Shown: positions 28,066 through 37,017 of the stretch, piece after piece
Layout: every line of letters starts with the position of its first letter
Position numbering within the stretch: position 1 is the first letter of the stretch
From: Mesorhizobium sp. 61-13
GTDB lineage: Bacteria; Pseudomonadota; Alphaproteobacteria; Rhizobiales; Rhizobiaceae
Assembly: GCA_001897075.1 (NCBI GenBank)
Contig: MKRZ01000006.1
Location: 1-62,547 of the forward strand
Direction of reading: 5' to 3'
DNA: 62,547 nt
Made by a program: the position numbers and the translations under genes
The notes under the pieces: model-generated
The model's input: only the letters and a program-made list of their open reading frames with translations
Told to the model about the DNA's origin: nothing
Databases searched by the model: none

Positions 28066-28400
28066 GCCGGCCGCCTCTAGAACCTTCCCGAGACGTCGCG
28101 CATCCGGCCGGATACGTCAGGGCGCCCCACTGCATCAAATGTGCACATCGTGCCGCGAGAATGTGAAACCCTTTTGGCAAGCGTACAAAATCAACGCATG
28201 AGGTGGAGGAGAGTGCTCGACTTGTCAATGTGGCGATTGCAACCGGATCAAACGCACATGCCTGATGGCCAAACCGCATCAGCGGTGTCGTTCGCCAAAC
28301 CGCACAATCAAATCGCTTCAAACTAAACAGCGTTCCCCGGCGGCATGCAGCCGCCGAGATGATAGAACCACTGATTTGCGATTGTACTTTCGAAGCAGCC
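28066..28400. other. Gene-free stretch upstream of ispG
   Basis: No coding frame here looks real. It must hold the ispG promoter. Two inverted repeats are visible: CTGATG-N9-CATCAG (28262-28282), a possible operator, and CGGCGGC-ATGCA-GCCGCCG (28338-28356), which lies just past the stop of the YdcH gene and may help end its transcript. Confidence 0.5.
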
Positions 28401-28580
28401 TTAATGGGTGGTGGGTTGGCTCTTCAGTTTCTCAATCTCGTCCTTGATGGCCAGCTTGCGTCGCTTAAGGGCGGCTATTTCGAGATCGTCGACCGACGGA
28501 TGCAGCATGGCATTGTCAATCTCGCGCTCGATGTCGCCGTGTTTCCTATGCAATTCGTCAAGATGGGACGCAAGAGACAT
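28401..28580 (-). CDS. YdcH/DUF465 small protein
   Basis: A 59-residue protein starting at the ATG complementary to 28578-28580, with GGGAGAA upstream. It begins MSLASHLDELHRKHGDIERE and carries the DUF465 core HPSVDDLEIAALKRRKLAIKDEI. The family forms short antiparallel helical hairpins; function is unknown. A second, divergent DUF465 gene lies 318 bases away. The two proteins share the KRRKLAIKDEI / KKKKLALKDRL block but differ elsewhere. Confidence 0.88.
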   Translation of the reverse strand: MSLASHLDELHRKHGDIEREIDNAMLHPSVDDLEIAALKRRKLAIKDEIEKLKSQPTTH

Positions 28581-28898
28581 GATTGGTTCTCCCTTTCATG
28601 GTTTCCTCGAATGCGGCCGCCGCAACGTCCACCGCAGGTTCACACTGTGACGGCACGATGACAGTCTGCCACCAACTGAACCGGATGTCGAATAAACTAG
28701 TGCCCTGGATTTCAATTTTGTCACATGTGGATTGAACGCCGTGAACGAATTTCGGTTTCGCAACACCAGCGTCGCATTCCACGACAGTCTGAAATGTGAT
28801 AACTGCAAATTGTCAGTGGCGACGAGCCATTGTTTCCGCCCATCAGGGTTCCCACCCAAGGCGCACTGTGGGCGCCGCAATAGTGCAGACGGTAAATA
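28581..28898. other. Divergent control region between two YdcH genes
   Basis: 318 bases without a credible gene. Both DUF465 genes start outward from here, so promoters must lie within. The central part is AT-rich compared with its surroundings (near 28690-28750). I found no perfect palindrome longer than a few bases. Confidence 0.45.
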
Positions 28899-29102
28899 AT
28901 GTCCGAACAGGAACAGGCCGATATCCGCCTAGAATTCGCGCGCTTGAAGCAGGATCATGCCGATTTCGACGCGGCCATCAATGCAATGCTCGAAACCGGC
29001 TGCGACCCTCTGCAGATCCAGCGCATGAAGAAAAAGAAGCTTGCCCTGAAGGACAGGCTGAGGTCGCTGGAAGACCGTATCATTCCAGACATCATCGCCT
29101 GA
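28899..29102 (+). CDS. YdcH/DUF465 small protein, second copy
   Basis: A 67-residue, highly charged helical protein beginning MSEQEQADIRLEFARLKQDH, with the DUF465 block DPLQIQRMKKKKLALKDRLRSLED. The N-terminal helix is longer than in the neighbouring paralogue at 28401-28580. Convergent with the M48 protease gene, with only 16 bases between stops. Function unknown. Confidence 0.88.
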   Translation: MSEQEQADIRLEFARLKQDHADFDAAINAMLETGCDPLQIQRMKKKKLALKDRLRSLEDRIIPDIIA

Positions 29103-29118
29103 TACGCAAGGCCGCCGG

Positions 29119-30684
29119 CTACTTGTCGGTGATGATCTTGACCTTGTCGCCAGCCGAAACGGTGGCGCCCGGCGCAAGCGCATTAAGCACCCTGAACAGG
29201 TCCAGCTTGCGGTCGACACCGACCATCTGCGCAGCAAGCGTTCCCATCGTCTGGCCGGGTTTCACTGTAGCGACACGAATACGAAGCGGCTTAAGCGCGG
29301 CCTTCTCGGCCGCCGACAGGATGCGGAAACTTCCACCGACGGAACGGGCAACGCTGTCGAGCGAAGTACTCGCCGCAGGTGCCGCAGTCAGCAGGCGATA
29401 GACCTGCCCCCCTGCGCGGATGACGGTGACGTCGAAACGCCAGCCCTCGGCGCTTGCGCTGGCGATGGCCGCCTCGTTGCCGTTGATCGTCTCCTGACGC
29501 ACGCTGGCGTCATCGAGGCCTGCAACCCAACCGCTGCGGATATAGTCCGTCAGCGAACGATCCTTGCCCACCGACACGCCATCGAAACGCACCGCCATGT
29601 CGCCCGGTCCGGTCGCGGTGACCGCCGTCGCCGAATTGTCGATGATGAAGCCGTCAGGCACCGAGAAGGAGACGCCAAGGCCCGGATGCAGGAAGGTGTT
29701 GCCCCGCACATAACCCTCTTCCGGCGTGTCGCCGTAAAGCAGGCCGTCTATACCGGCGAGAAAGCTGTCCCTGTCGCGGGTGCCGACACCAGGCGGACCG
29801 AACTGGCGCGCATGCCGCAGAGCCAATTCTATACGCTGCGGCGTATTGGGATGCGTCGCCAGAAAATCGAGGCTGGCATCCGTTGCACCGCTGACCGAGC
29901 GAAAATCGGTGTAGGTGGACATCGACTGCAGGAAGCGGCTGGCAGCATAAGGATCATAGCCGGCCTCGCCCACCGATTTGATGCCGATGGCGTCAGCTTC
30001 AAGTTCCTGATTGCGCGAAAACTGCGCCAGCCTGAGCTTGCCCCGGATCAACGCCACCTTTGCAGTCGGGCTATCGCCCAGCACATCCGAAACCACCTTG
30101 GTGGCCAAGCCCTCTTCTGCCTCGAGTTGCTGGCGTTGCAACCCATGATTGGCGGTGACGTGACCCATTTCGTGCGCAACGACAGCCGCAAGTTCGGACG
30201 AATCGTTGGCCAGCGCAAGCAGGCCCCGGGTGATGTAGAGATAACCACCCGGCAGCGCAAAAGCGTTCACGTTCGGCGAATTGAGGATGGTGATGCGGTA
30301 GTTTTGTGTCGGATTGGCCGAAACCGTGGTCAGGCTGCCGATGACCTTGGCGACCATGCGCTCAAGCTTGGGATCGGAATACTCCCCGCCATAGGTGGCC
30401 AGAATGCGCGGGTGCTGGGCGCGCGCCAACTCGGCCAGCTTGTTGTTGGCAGTAACGTTGTCGACAGTTACCGGCTTGTCGGAGGGTCGAAATGCCGATT
30501 CCTGTACATCCGGCGGCGTGATCGCCTGGCAAGCAGCCAAAAGCAGAGTCCCCGCCAGCGCAATCGCGCGCGGCAGCGTCAATTTGCTGAGATGATAAAG
30601 GCCGGTCGACAGATCGGCGTCCTTTCCCGTTCCTGTAGGCAAATCAGGGGCTATCCAACCATCCTTGCGCGGACCTAGCCACAC
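29119..30684 (-). CDS. M48-family metalloprotease lipoprotein with LysM domain
   Basis: BepA/LoiP-like zinc protease of the periplasm, 521 residues. The lipobox LLLAAC places the lipidated cysteine at residue 52 if translation starts at GTG 30684. The zinc site is HEMGH (171-175) with Glu229 in ELEAD. The middle region contains a membrane-protease quality-control fold of unknown detail and the last 50 residues form a LysM domain (VKPGQTMGTLAAQMVG, ending VSAGDKVKIITDK) that probably binds peptidoglycan. The start is uncertain; a TTG about 35 codons later would put the signal peptide at the very N-terminus. Monocistronic. Confidence 0.87.
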   Translation of the reverse strand: MWLGPRKDGWIAPDLPTGTGKDADLSTGLYHLSKLTLPRAIALAGTLLLAACQAITPPDVQESAFRPSDKPVTVDNVTANNKLAELARAQHPRILATYGGEYSDPKLERMVAKVIGSLTTVSANPTQNYRITILNSPNVNAFALPGGYLYITRGLLALANDSSELAAVVAHEMGHVTANHGLQRQQLEAEEGLATKVVSDVLGDSPTAKVALIRGKLRLAQFSRNQELEADAIGIKSVGEAGYDPYAASRFLQSMSTYTDFRSVSGATDASLDFLATHPNTPQRIELALRHARQFGPPGVGTRDRDSFLAGIDGLLYGDTPEEGYVRGNTFLHPGLGVSFSVPDGFIIDNSATAVTATGPGDMAVRFDGVSVGKDRSLTDYIRSGWVAGLDDASVRQETINGNEAAIASASAEGWRFDVTVIRAGGQVYRLLTAAPAASTSLDSVARSVGGSFRILSAAEKAALKPLRIRVATVKPGQTMGTLAAQMVGVDRKLDLFRVLNALAPGATVSAGDKVKIITDK

Positions 30685-30739
30685 TCAACCTTGCATAGCA
30701 AGAATAAGCCCCGGCTGCCGATGCCGCTTTGGCCGTAAA

Positions 30740-31501
30740 TTATGTCCGCTTCCGGGCAACATCATGTGATTCGCTCTCGGAGCCGATATAGCGCCTGAAC
30801 GCTTCCGGTCCACCCGCGCTGAAGAAACGCTCGGATGGCCCAGTTTCCGCCACCGCTCCATTTTCCACGAAAACCATCTTCCCGGCGATTCGCCTCGCGT
30901 CTTCCGGCTGATGGGTCACAAACAGCACCGTCATACGTCGCTCGGCCTGCAGATCAGCCACGAGATCCAGCATGTCGTCGCGCAAAGCCGGCCCAAGCGA
31001 AGCAAACGGTTCATCAAGCAACAGCACCGGGCGATCACGCACCAGCACGCGCGCGAGCGCCACTCTTTGACGTTCGCCGCCGGACAATTCACGCGGCAAG
31101 CGTCGCTGCTTGCCATCAAGCCCGGTCCGCGCCAATGCCTCGCCAATTGCATCGCGTTGCAGAGACGTCAACTCGAGCGAAGGCGAGCAGCCCAATCCCA
31201 CATTGTCTTCGACCGAAAGGTGCGCGAACAGATTGTTTTCCTGAAATATCATGGAAACGGGCCGGCTGGCGGGCACTTCCAACGTAACGTCCTTACCCGC
31301 GATCAAGACATTGCCGGATTGCGGCGTCTCGAAGCCGGCAACGAGGTTGAGCAAGGTCGACTTGCCCGATCCGCTCGGGCCCATCACCGCGGTAATTTCT
31401 CCCGGCGCAAAGGCCACGTCGAAGTTGAAAACCGCCTCGCCATAGCTGAACGCAATGGCATCCAGCTTGACTGCCGCACCCGACTGCCTCCCGTCATTCA
31501 T
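30740..31501 (-). CDS. thiQ: Thiamine ABC transporter, ATP-binding protein
   Basis: ATPase of the thiamine/TPP importer, 253 residues. Walker [10 protein letters not shown], signature [15 protein letters not shown], Walker [14 protein letters not shown] and switch VTHQPEDA are all intact. ATG 31501 overlaps the TGA that should end thiP (ATGA). Because of a frameshift in thiP, the thiP reading frame now runs into thiQ without a stop, so the database may show one 801-residue ThiP-ThiQ protein. ThiQ can still be made from its own start. Confidence 0.9.
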   Translation of the reverse strand: MNDGRQSGAAVKLDAIAFSYGEAVFNFDVAFAPGEITAVMGPSGSGKSTLLNLVAGFETPQSGNVLIAGKDVTLEVPASRPVSMIFQENNLFAHLSVEDNVGLGCSPSLELTSLQRDAIGEALARTGLDGKQRRLPRELSGGERQRVALARVLVRDRPVLLLDEPFASLGPALRDDMLDLVADLQAERRMTVLFVTHQPEDARRIAGKMVFVENGAVAETGPSERFFSAGGPEAFRRYIGSESESHDVARKRT

Positions 31502-33115
31502 GCGGAAGCATCCTTTCCGAAACGAGCCGCAACAAACATAAGTGCAAGGCAAAGAGCGCCGAGAATCAGTGCAAGGCCGGCTGCATCCTCGGTCCGGTAG
31601 CTGCCCATCCGCGACAGCAAAAGAAGGCAGTGTTTGCACAGAATCGCTGCCGAAGAGGGCAATCACGCCAAGGTCACCCAGAGACAGCGCCATGGCAAAG
31701 GCGAAGGCCGTCGCCAACGGTCGCCGCACCGGCGGCCAGTCGATCAGCTTCAGGCGGTTCCAGCCGGAAATGCCGAGCAGCGCGCATAACCGCTCGTGGC
31801 GTTCGCTGGCGGCATCATAGGCAGGACGCAGCGCGCGGATCGCAAACGGCATCGCCATCACCGCGTTCACGGTCACGACCATCACCGGGGCCAGCGCAAA
31901 CACATCTCCCACATGACGCAACAGGATAAACCAGCCCGCACCTATGACGATCGGCGGGACAACCAGCACGAACCCGGCACCGGTATCGGTTGCATATTCG
32001 AGCAGCGTTCTGCCTTGCCCCGAACGTTTCAATGCCAGTGCGCGGCGCGCCATGATCAAAGAAAGCGACAAGGCTGTAGACAGAACGGCCGACATGAAGG
32101 CAAGCACAAGACTGGTCAGCCCCGCACGGCGCACCGCGCCTTCCCCAACCAGCCGCGTAAGATCGGCCTGAACACCTGCCGCAACCGTCGCTACCATCGG
32201 CCCGGCGACAAACAAGAGAGAAAGCGCGATCAGTGCTGCGTTGAAGGCTGCCTCGCCTTTTGCGACCGAAAGATAGCGGCGGGTCGCAACTGACAGGTTT
32301 GCATCGCCAACAGTGTTCGCGCCAAGACGTGTAAGAACAAGCACTACGGCAAGCGTCAACGCGATCTGCAGCAAGGTCAGCGCCACGGCGAGGATGGGAT
32401 CGAAATCGAAACGCAATGCCTGGTAGATGGCCACTTCGAGCGTGGTCCCCCGCGGCCCTCCACCAAGCGTCAGGACGATGGTGAACGAGGTGATGCAGAG
32501 CATGAAGACCAGCCCGGCGATGCCCGGCAACGCCTGCCGCAGCACCGGCCATTCGATCAGTCGAAAAGCGGGGCGCACACCCATGCCGAGTTGGCTTGCC
32601 AGCCGCCATTGATCGGCCGGCACAGTCTGCAAGGCTTCCAGAAAAAGCCGTGTCGCAAGGGGCAAATTGAAGAACACATGCGCCACAAGAATTCCCGACA
32701 GGCCATAGATGCCCGGCCATCTGCCGCCGCCCAGGCCGCCGAGGAAATCGGCGAAGTAGCCGGCACGCCCGTAAAGTGCCAGAAGGCCAAGCGCGGCAAC
32801 AATCGCCGGCAGCGCCAGCGGCACCGCGAAGAGTTGCAGGATAAGGTCGCGGCCGAAAAAGCGTGGATGGCGGGCCAGAGCGCGGGCAACAAACAGCGCC
32901 GGCAACACCGAGAGCAAAGTAGACAGGATCGCTTGCCACAGCGTGAAACGCGCAACGCGCAACAGGTAGCCATCAAAGGCAGCCACGGCGCCGGACAAGT
33001 CACGAGCCCCCTCGGCAACCAGCCCGACACACGCACCGCCGATGAGCAGCGCGATTGCGGCAAGCGCCACGACGCCGGCCGCTATGCGAGGGTCTGATCT
33101 ACGGGTCAGGCGCAT
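31498..33115 (-). pseudogene. thiP: Thiamine ABC transporter permease, frameshifted near 3' end
   Basis: Two-module permease for thiamine and its phosphates. From ATG 33115 the frame matches ThiP up to [19 protein letters not shown]. At 31624 it shifts: the expected ending ([19 protein letters not shown] and onward to ARFGKDASA) is encoded in the +1 frame and stops at 31498-31500, overlapping the thiQ ATG. Two bases appear lost (or one gained) after CTGCCT. As written, ThiP loses its last helix, gains a Cys-rich tail of about 40 residues and fuses to ThiQ. Either a real mutation or a sequence error; all else in the operon is intact. Confidence 0.8.
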
Positions 33116-33141
33116 CGGTACCGAATATCCAGTGTCCTGAA

Positions 33142-33172
33142 ACACCTCTCCCCGGCTTGCGAGGAGAGGTGT
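33142..33172 (-). repeat. Intercistronic hairpin between thiB and thiP
   Basis: Perfect 10-bp inverted repeat, ACACCTCTCC (33142-33151) with GGAGAGGTGT (33163-33172), in the 76-base gap between the binding-protein and permease genes. No T-run follows. It parallels the ugpB-ugpA hairpin. Confidence 0.75.
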
Positions 33173-33191
33173 TCGCGCAGGATTGCCAACC

Positions 33192-34190
33192 CTATTTGCT
33201 CATCACGCCAAGCCACTCATCGACCCAGGCCTTACGGTTCTGGGCCACTTCTTCGGGGCTGAACAGCAAAGTCTTGGTCGGCTTGACCAGTCTGTCGAAA
33301 GCCGGGTTCAGCGGCTTGTCCGTCTTGCCTGCCGGGAACATCCAGTTCGTCTCGGGAATGACGTCCTGGAAACCGGGGCCTGTCATGAAGGCCACGAACT
33401 TTTCCGACAGCGGATTCTTGGCACCGCTGGTCGTGATACCGGCGACCTCGATCTGCAGATAGTGACCCTCATCGAACGCCGCCGCCTGATAGCGTTCACT
33501 GCTTTCAGCCACCATGTGGTACGCAGGCGAAGTGGTGTACGACAGCACCATCGGCGCTTCACCCTTGGTGAACAGGCCATAGGCCTCGCTCCAGCCCGGC
33601 GTCACCGTCAACACCCGACCCTTGAGCTTGGCCCAAGCCTCGCCCGCCTTGTCGCCATAGACCGACTTGACCCACAAAAGCAGGCCCAGGCCGGGCGTCG
33701 ATGTGCGTGGGTCCTGAATGGCGATCTTCTGCTCGGGATCGCCCTCCACCAGTTCCTTCAGGCTCTTCGGCGGTGCCTTCAGTTTTTCGGTGTCGTAGAT
33801 GACGGCGAAGTAGCCGTAGTCATACGGCACGAAGATATCGTCGCTCCAGCCGCCAGGTACGTTGGTTTCGCCAACGACGCCATGCGGCGCAAACAGTCCG
33901 GTTGCCTTTGCTTCGGCTGTAAGATTGGTGTCGAGACCAAGGACCACGTCAGCCTTGGTCGAGGCCCCCTCCAGCTTGACGCGGTTCAAGAGGGCCACGC
34001 CATCAGCAACCGAAACGAAATCGACTTCGCAGCCGCATTCGGCCTCGAAATTCTTCTTCACCTGCGGACCCGGGCCCCATTCCGCAGTGAAGCTCTCATA
34101 GGTGTAGACCGTCAGCTTTTCCTTGGCCGAAGCAGGAACAATCAGGGCAAGCGTAGTTGCTGCAAGAAACGATAAAAGCACTGTGCGCAT
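33192..34190 (-). CDS. thiB: Thiamine ABC transporter, substrate-binding protein
   Basis: Periplasmic protein that binds thiamine, TMP and TPP for ThiPQ. It has 332 residues, a signal peptide ending near PASA|K, then [19 protein letters not shown], the typical ThiB start. Later segments include [17 protein letters not shown] and [17 protein letters not shown] 34190 is preferred over ATG 34205: GGAGG sits five bases before it, and this site is the one that can be masked by the upstream leader. It is under a TPP riboswitch. Confidence 0.94.
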   Translation of the reverse strand: MRTVLLSFLAATTLALIVPASAKEKLTVYTYESFTAEWGPGPQVKKNFEAECGCEVDFVSVADGVALLNRVKLEGASTKADVVLGLDTNLTAEAKATGLFAPHGVVGETNVPGGWSDDIFVPYDYGYFAVIYDTEKLKAPPKSLKELVEGDPEQKIAIQDPRTSTPGLGLLLWVKSVYGDKAGEAWAKLKGRVLTVTPGWSEAYGLFTKGEAPMVLSYTTSPAYHMVAESSERYQAAAFDEGHYLQIEVAGITTSGAKNPLSEKFVAFMTGPGFQDVIPETNWMFPAGKTDKPLNPAFDRLVKPTKTLLFSPEEVAQNRKAWVDEWLGVMSK

Positions 34191-34233
34191 CGGCGCCTCC
34201 TTCATTCAAACAAACAAGGGAATTGAGGCGCCG
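34191..34233 (-). promoter_or_regulatory. Shine-Dalgarno sequestering stem of thiB
   Basis: On the minus strand CGGCGCCTC (34233-34225) is perfectly complementary to GAGGCGCCG (34199-34191), which contains the thiB ribosome site. A competing GGG/CCC hairpin (about 34232-34243) overlaps its upstream arm. This looks like the translational expression platform of the TPP riboswitch. Confidence 0.65.
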
Positions 34234-34251
34234 GGAGATCCCGAAAGCATC

Positions 34252-34340
34252 TAATCCCTCCGCCGGTACAAACCGGATCAGGTTCAGCGGGTTGGCATTT
34301 GCCTCTCAGCCGGTCCGCATGACGCGTCCGGCACCCCGTT
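34252..34340 (-). ncRNA. TPP riboswitch (THI element)
   Basis: Minus-strand sequence contains the hallmark blocks in order: GGGGTGCC at the 5' end, CCGGCTGAGAGGCAAATGCC, ACCCGCTGAACCTGATCCGG, and GTACCGGCGGAGGGAT. These are P1-P5 of the thiamine pyrophosphate aptamer, including the conserved CUGAGA and ACCUGAU motifs. It lies 61 bases upstream of thiB and ligand binding should shut off thiBPQ. Confidence 0.96.
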
Positions 34341-34441
34341 AGAGCGTTTCGACACATAGTCCCGGAAGATCGGCCTTGCAAGAGTGAGCTTGCCGGCGTC
34401 GGACTTCCGTTCTGCAATGGGGGCTGCTAAGGGCCTCGCCT

Positions 34442-35086
34442 ATGAGCAAATTCACCATCTTGCTGGGCGGCGACCTCGTCCGAACTCCTGTGCTCGACGA
34501 TCAGGTCGCGGGAACGCGCGTCATCGCCGCCGATTCGGGTATCCGCCATGCCGAGTTGCTCGAGCTGACGCCGGAGCTTTGGGTTGGAGATTTCGATTCC
34601 GTGCCGGACGGCCTGCCGCACCGCCTGCAGTCCGTGCCGACCCAAAGGTTTCCCGCTGAGAAGGACAAAACCGACGGTGAGTTGGCAATCGACATTGCAA
34701 GAGAGAAAGGTGCCAGCGAGTTGATCCTTGCCGGTGCCTTCGGCGGACTGCGTACCGACCATGCATTCCTGCATCTGGCGCTGGCTGTGCGCCTCGCGCA
34801 AGGCGGCGTCTCCGTTTTGTTGACCAGCGGCGCACAGGAAGGTGTGCCACTGCTCAACCGGTCGATGCATTTCGACTATGCCGAAGGCACCATGTTCTCG
34901 ATCCTCGGCTTTTCCGATCTGGACGGGCTGACGGTCGAAGGCGCCGGCTGGCCGCTCCGGAACGTCAAGGTGCCGTTCGGCTCGTCGCTTACGATCTCCA
35001 ACGTGGTCGCCGGAAAATTGCGTATCGAGCTCGCCAGCGGTCGGGCACTGCTCGTTGCCCATCCCTTCCCGATTTCCGGAACCTGA
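34442..35086 (+). CDS. thiN: Thiamine diphosphokinase
   Basis: Transfers diphosphate from ATP to thiamine, giving TPP directly. The 214-residue protein has the TPK motifs DSGIRHAELLELTPELWVGDFDSV, then EKDKTDGELAI and GAFGGLRTDHAFLHLAL, plus a C-terminal beta domain (LTISNVVAGKLRIELASG). It is divergent from the riboswitch-controlled thiBPQ operon, which imports its substrate, so the two units form a thiamine salvage locus. The ABC-F gene begins one base after its stop, which suggests coupled translation. Confidence 0.92.
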   Translation: MSKFTILLGGDLVRTPVLDDQVAGTRVIAADSGIRHAELLELTPELWVGDFDSVPDGLPHRLQSVPTQRFPAEKDKTDGELAIDIAREKGASELILAGAFGGLRTDHAFLHLALAVRLAQGGVSVLLTSGAQEGVPLLNRSMHFDYAEGTMFSILGFSDLDGLTVEGAGWPLRNVKVPFGSSLTISNVVAGKLRIELASGRALLVAHPFPISGT

Positions 35087-35087
35087 C

Positions 35088-36908
35088 ATGGCCCCGCCGC
35101 TCCTCAATCTCACTGGCATTAAGCTGACCTTTGGCGGCACGCCGTTGCTCGACGGGGCAGAGCTGACCGTCACCGCAGGTGACAAGATCGCCCTGGTCGG
35201 CCGCAACGGCTCCGGCAAGTCCACGCTGTTGAAGATCGCAGCGGGGCTGGTCGAAGCGCAGGACGGCGAAGTATTCCGCCAGCCTTCGGCAACGATCCGC
35301 TACTTGCCCCAGGTGCCGGATATGGACGGGTTCGCCAGCGTGCGCGCTTATGTCGAGGCGGGCCTTGGTCCCGCCGACGACCCACATCGCGCTACCTACC
35401 TGATGGAGCATCTTGGGCTGACCGGAGACGAAAGACCCGACGAGCTTTCGGGCGGAGAAGCCCGCCGCGCGGCCCTTGCCCGCGTCATGGCCCCGGAACC
35501 CGATATTCTCCTGCTCGACGAACCGACCAACCACCTCGACCTGCAAGTCATCGAATGGCTGGAAGACGAGCTCGCCCGCACATCTTCGGCCTTGATCGTC
35601 ATCTCGCACGACCGCCGCTTCCTCGAACGCGTTTCCCGCGCGACCGTCTGGCTGGATCGCGGCCAGACCCGCCGGCTGGACAGGGGCTTTGGCCATTTCG
35701 AGGAATGGCGCGACAAGGTTCTGGAGGAAGAAGAGCGCGAGCAGCACAAGCTTGGCCGCCAGATCGTTCGCGAGGAGCATTGGCTGCGCTACGGCGTCAC
35801 CGCACGCCGCAAGCGCAATATGCGCAGGCTGGGCGAACTCCAGACCATGCGGCAGCGCTTTCGCGGCCACAAGGGTGCCGAGGGCACCGCTACCATGGTG
35901 GCAAGCGACGCAGCCGAATCCGGCAAGCTGGTCGTCGAAGCCAAGGGAATCGGCAAGAGCTTCGGCGACCTCATCGTCGTCAAGGATTTCTCCACCCGTA
36001 TCCAGAGGGGCGATCGCATCGGCCTCGTCGGCCCCAATGGTGCGGGCAAGACGACGCTATTGAAAATGCTGACCGGGGAACTCGCACCGGATACCGGCAC
36101 CATCCGCCTCGGCGTCAATCTCGAGATCGCCACGCTTGACCAGAAGCGTGAGGCGGTCGATCCGAATGAGACGCTGACCCACTATCTGACCGACGGTCGC
36201 GGCGAAAACCTCGTCATCAACGGCGAACAGCGCCACGTCGTTTCCTACATGAAAGACTTTCTCTTCAAGCCGGAGCAGGCGCGCACTCCCGTGCGTGAAC
36301 TCTCCGGCGGCGAGCGGGCAAGGCTGCTTTTGGCGCGCGTTCTCGCCCGTCCGGCCAATCTGCTGGTACTCGACGAACCGACCAACGATCTCGATATGGA
36401 GACGCTGGAACTGTTGCAGGAACTGGTCGCCGGTTTCTCCGGCACCGTCATTCTGGTCAGCCACGACCGCGACTTCCTCGACCGCACAGTGACGAGCACC
36501 ATCGCACCAGACGGCAACGGCCGCTGGATCGAATATGCCGGCGGCTATTCCGACCTGCTAGCGCAGCGGGGTGGTACAAGGCTTGACGACCGAAAACTAC
36601 GCGCACGCACTACCGTCGAAGACGCGCCCCCCGTGGAGAAAAACCCACCGGCAGCAGCGAAGTCACCTGCCACCAAACTGTCTTTCAAGCAGAAATTTGC
36701 GCTGGAGAACCTGCCAACGAAGATGGCTGCCGTGTCTTCATCGATCGCGACACTTGAAAACAATATTGCCGATCCAGCCTTCTATGAGCGCGATCCCAAG
36801 GGCTTCCAGAAGACCATCGCCGCACTCGACAAGGAGCGCGCCACGCTTACCGCCCTTGAGGAAGAATGGCTGGAGCTGGAAATGCTGCGCGAGGAACTGG
36901 AAGGCTAG
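35088..36908 (+). CDS. ABC-F family ATPase, Uup-like
   Basis: Soluble protein of 606 residues with two ATPase modules and no membrane part. Walker A sites GRNGSGKST (near residue 38) and GPNGAGKTT (315), signatures LSGGEARRAAL and LSGGERARLLL, Walker B ILLLDEPTNHLD and LVLDEPTNDLD, with an inter-domain P-site-tRNA-interaction-type linker rich in Arg and Lys. The last 75 residues form a C-terminal coiled coil (LSFKQKFALENLPTK onward), as in Uup. Uup proteins bind branched DNA or ribosomes. It follows thiN by one base; the functional link is unclear. Confidence 0.9.
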   Translation: MAPPLLNLTGIKLTFGGTPLLDGAELTVTAGDKIALVGRNGSGKSTLLKIAAGLVEAQDGEVFRQPSATIRYLPQVPDMDGFASVRAYVEAGLGPADDPHRATYLMEHLGLTGDERPDELSGGEARRAALARVMAPEPDILLLDEPTNHLDLQVIEWLEDELARTSSALIVISHDRRFLERVSRATVWLDRGQTRRLDRGFGHFEEWRDKVLEEEEREQHKLGRQIVREEHWLRYGVTARRKRNMRRLGELQTMRQRFRGHKGAEGTATMVASDAAESGKLVVEAKGIGKSFGDLIVVKDFSTRIQRGDRIGLVGPNGAGKTTLLKMLTGELAPDTGTIRLGVNLEIATLDQKREAVDPNETLTHYLTDGRGENLVINGEQRHVVSYMKDFLFKPEQARTPVRELSGGERARLLLARVLARPANLLVLDEPTNDLDMETLELLQELVAGFSGTVILVSHDRDFLDRTVTSTIAPDGNGRWIEYAGGYSDLLAQRGGTRLDDRKLRARTTVEDAPPVEKNPPAAAKSPATKLSFKQKFALENLPTKMAAVSSSIATLENNIADPAFYERDPKGFQKTIAALDKERATLTALEEEWLELEMLREELEG

Positions 36909-36960
36909 AGCATTTTGCAGTCAGACGGAATCGTCTGACGTTGCACAAATGCGGCTAAAG
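36906..36960. repeat. RIME-like intergenic repeat
   Basis: Begins at the ABC-F stop with TAGAGCATTTT and contains the perfect hairpin GTCAGACG-GAAT-CGTCTGAC (36920-36939), flanked by TGCA on both sides. Two other places start the same way (TAGAGCGTTTC at 34340 and 59015). It resembles short mosaic intergenic repeats of rhizobia. Confidence 0.5.
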
Positions 36961-37017
36961 AAACTGAACCGGAGCAGCGAGATGTGCATTCCTCAGAACG
37001 CCCGCTGCTTTGGATCG

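Noticed and set aside
30740-33145. ThiP-ThiQ as a natural two-domain fusion or programmed frameshift product
   Set aside because: The old ThiP ending and ATGA overlap are still present in the other frame, the fused form loses a membrane helix, and no clear slippery site with a downstream structure is seen at 31624.
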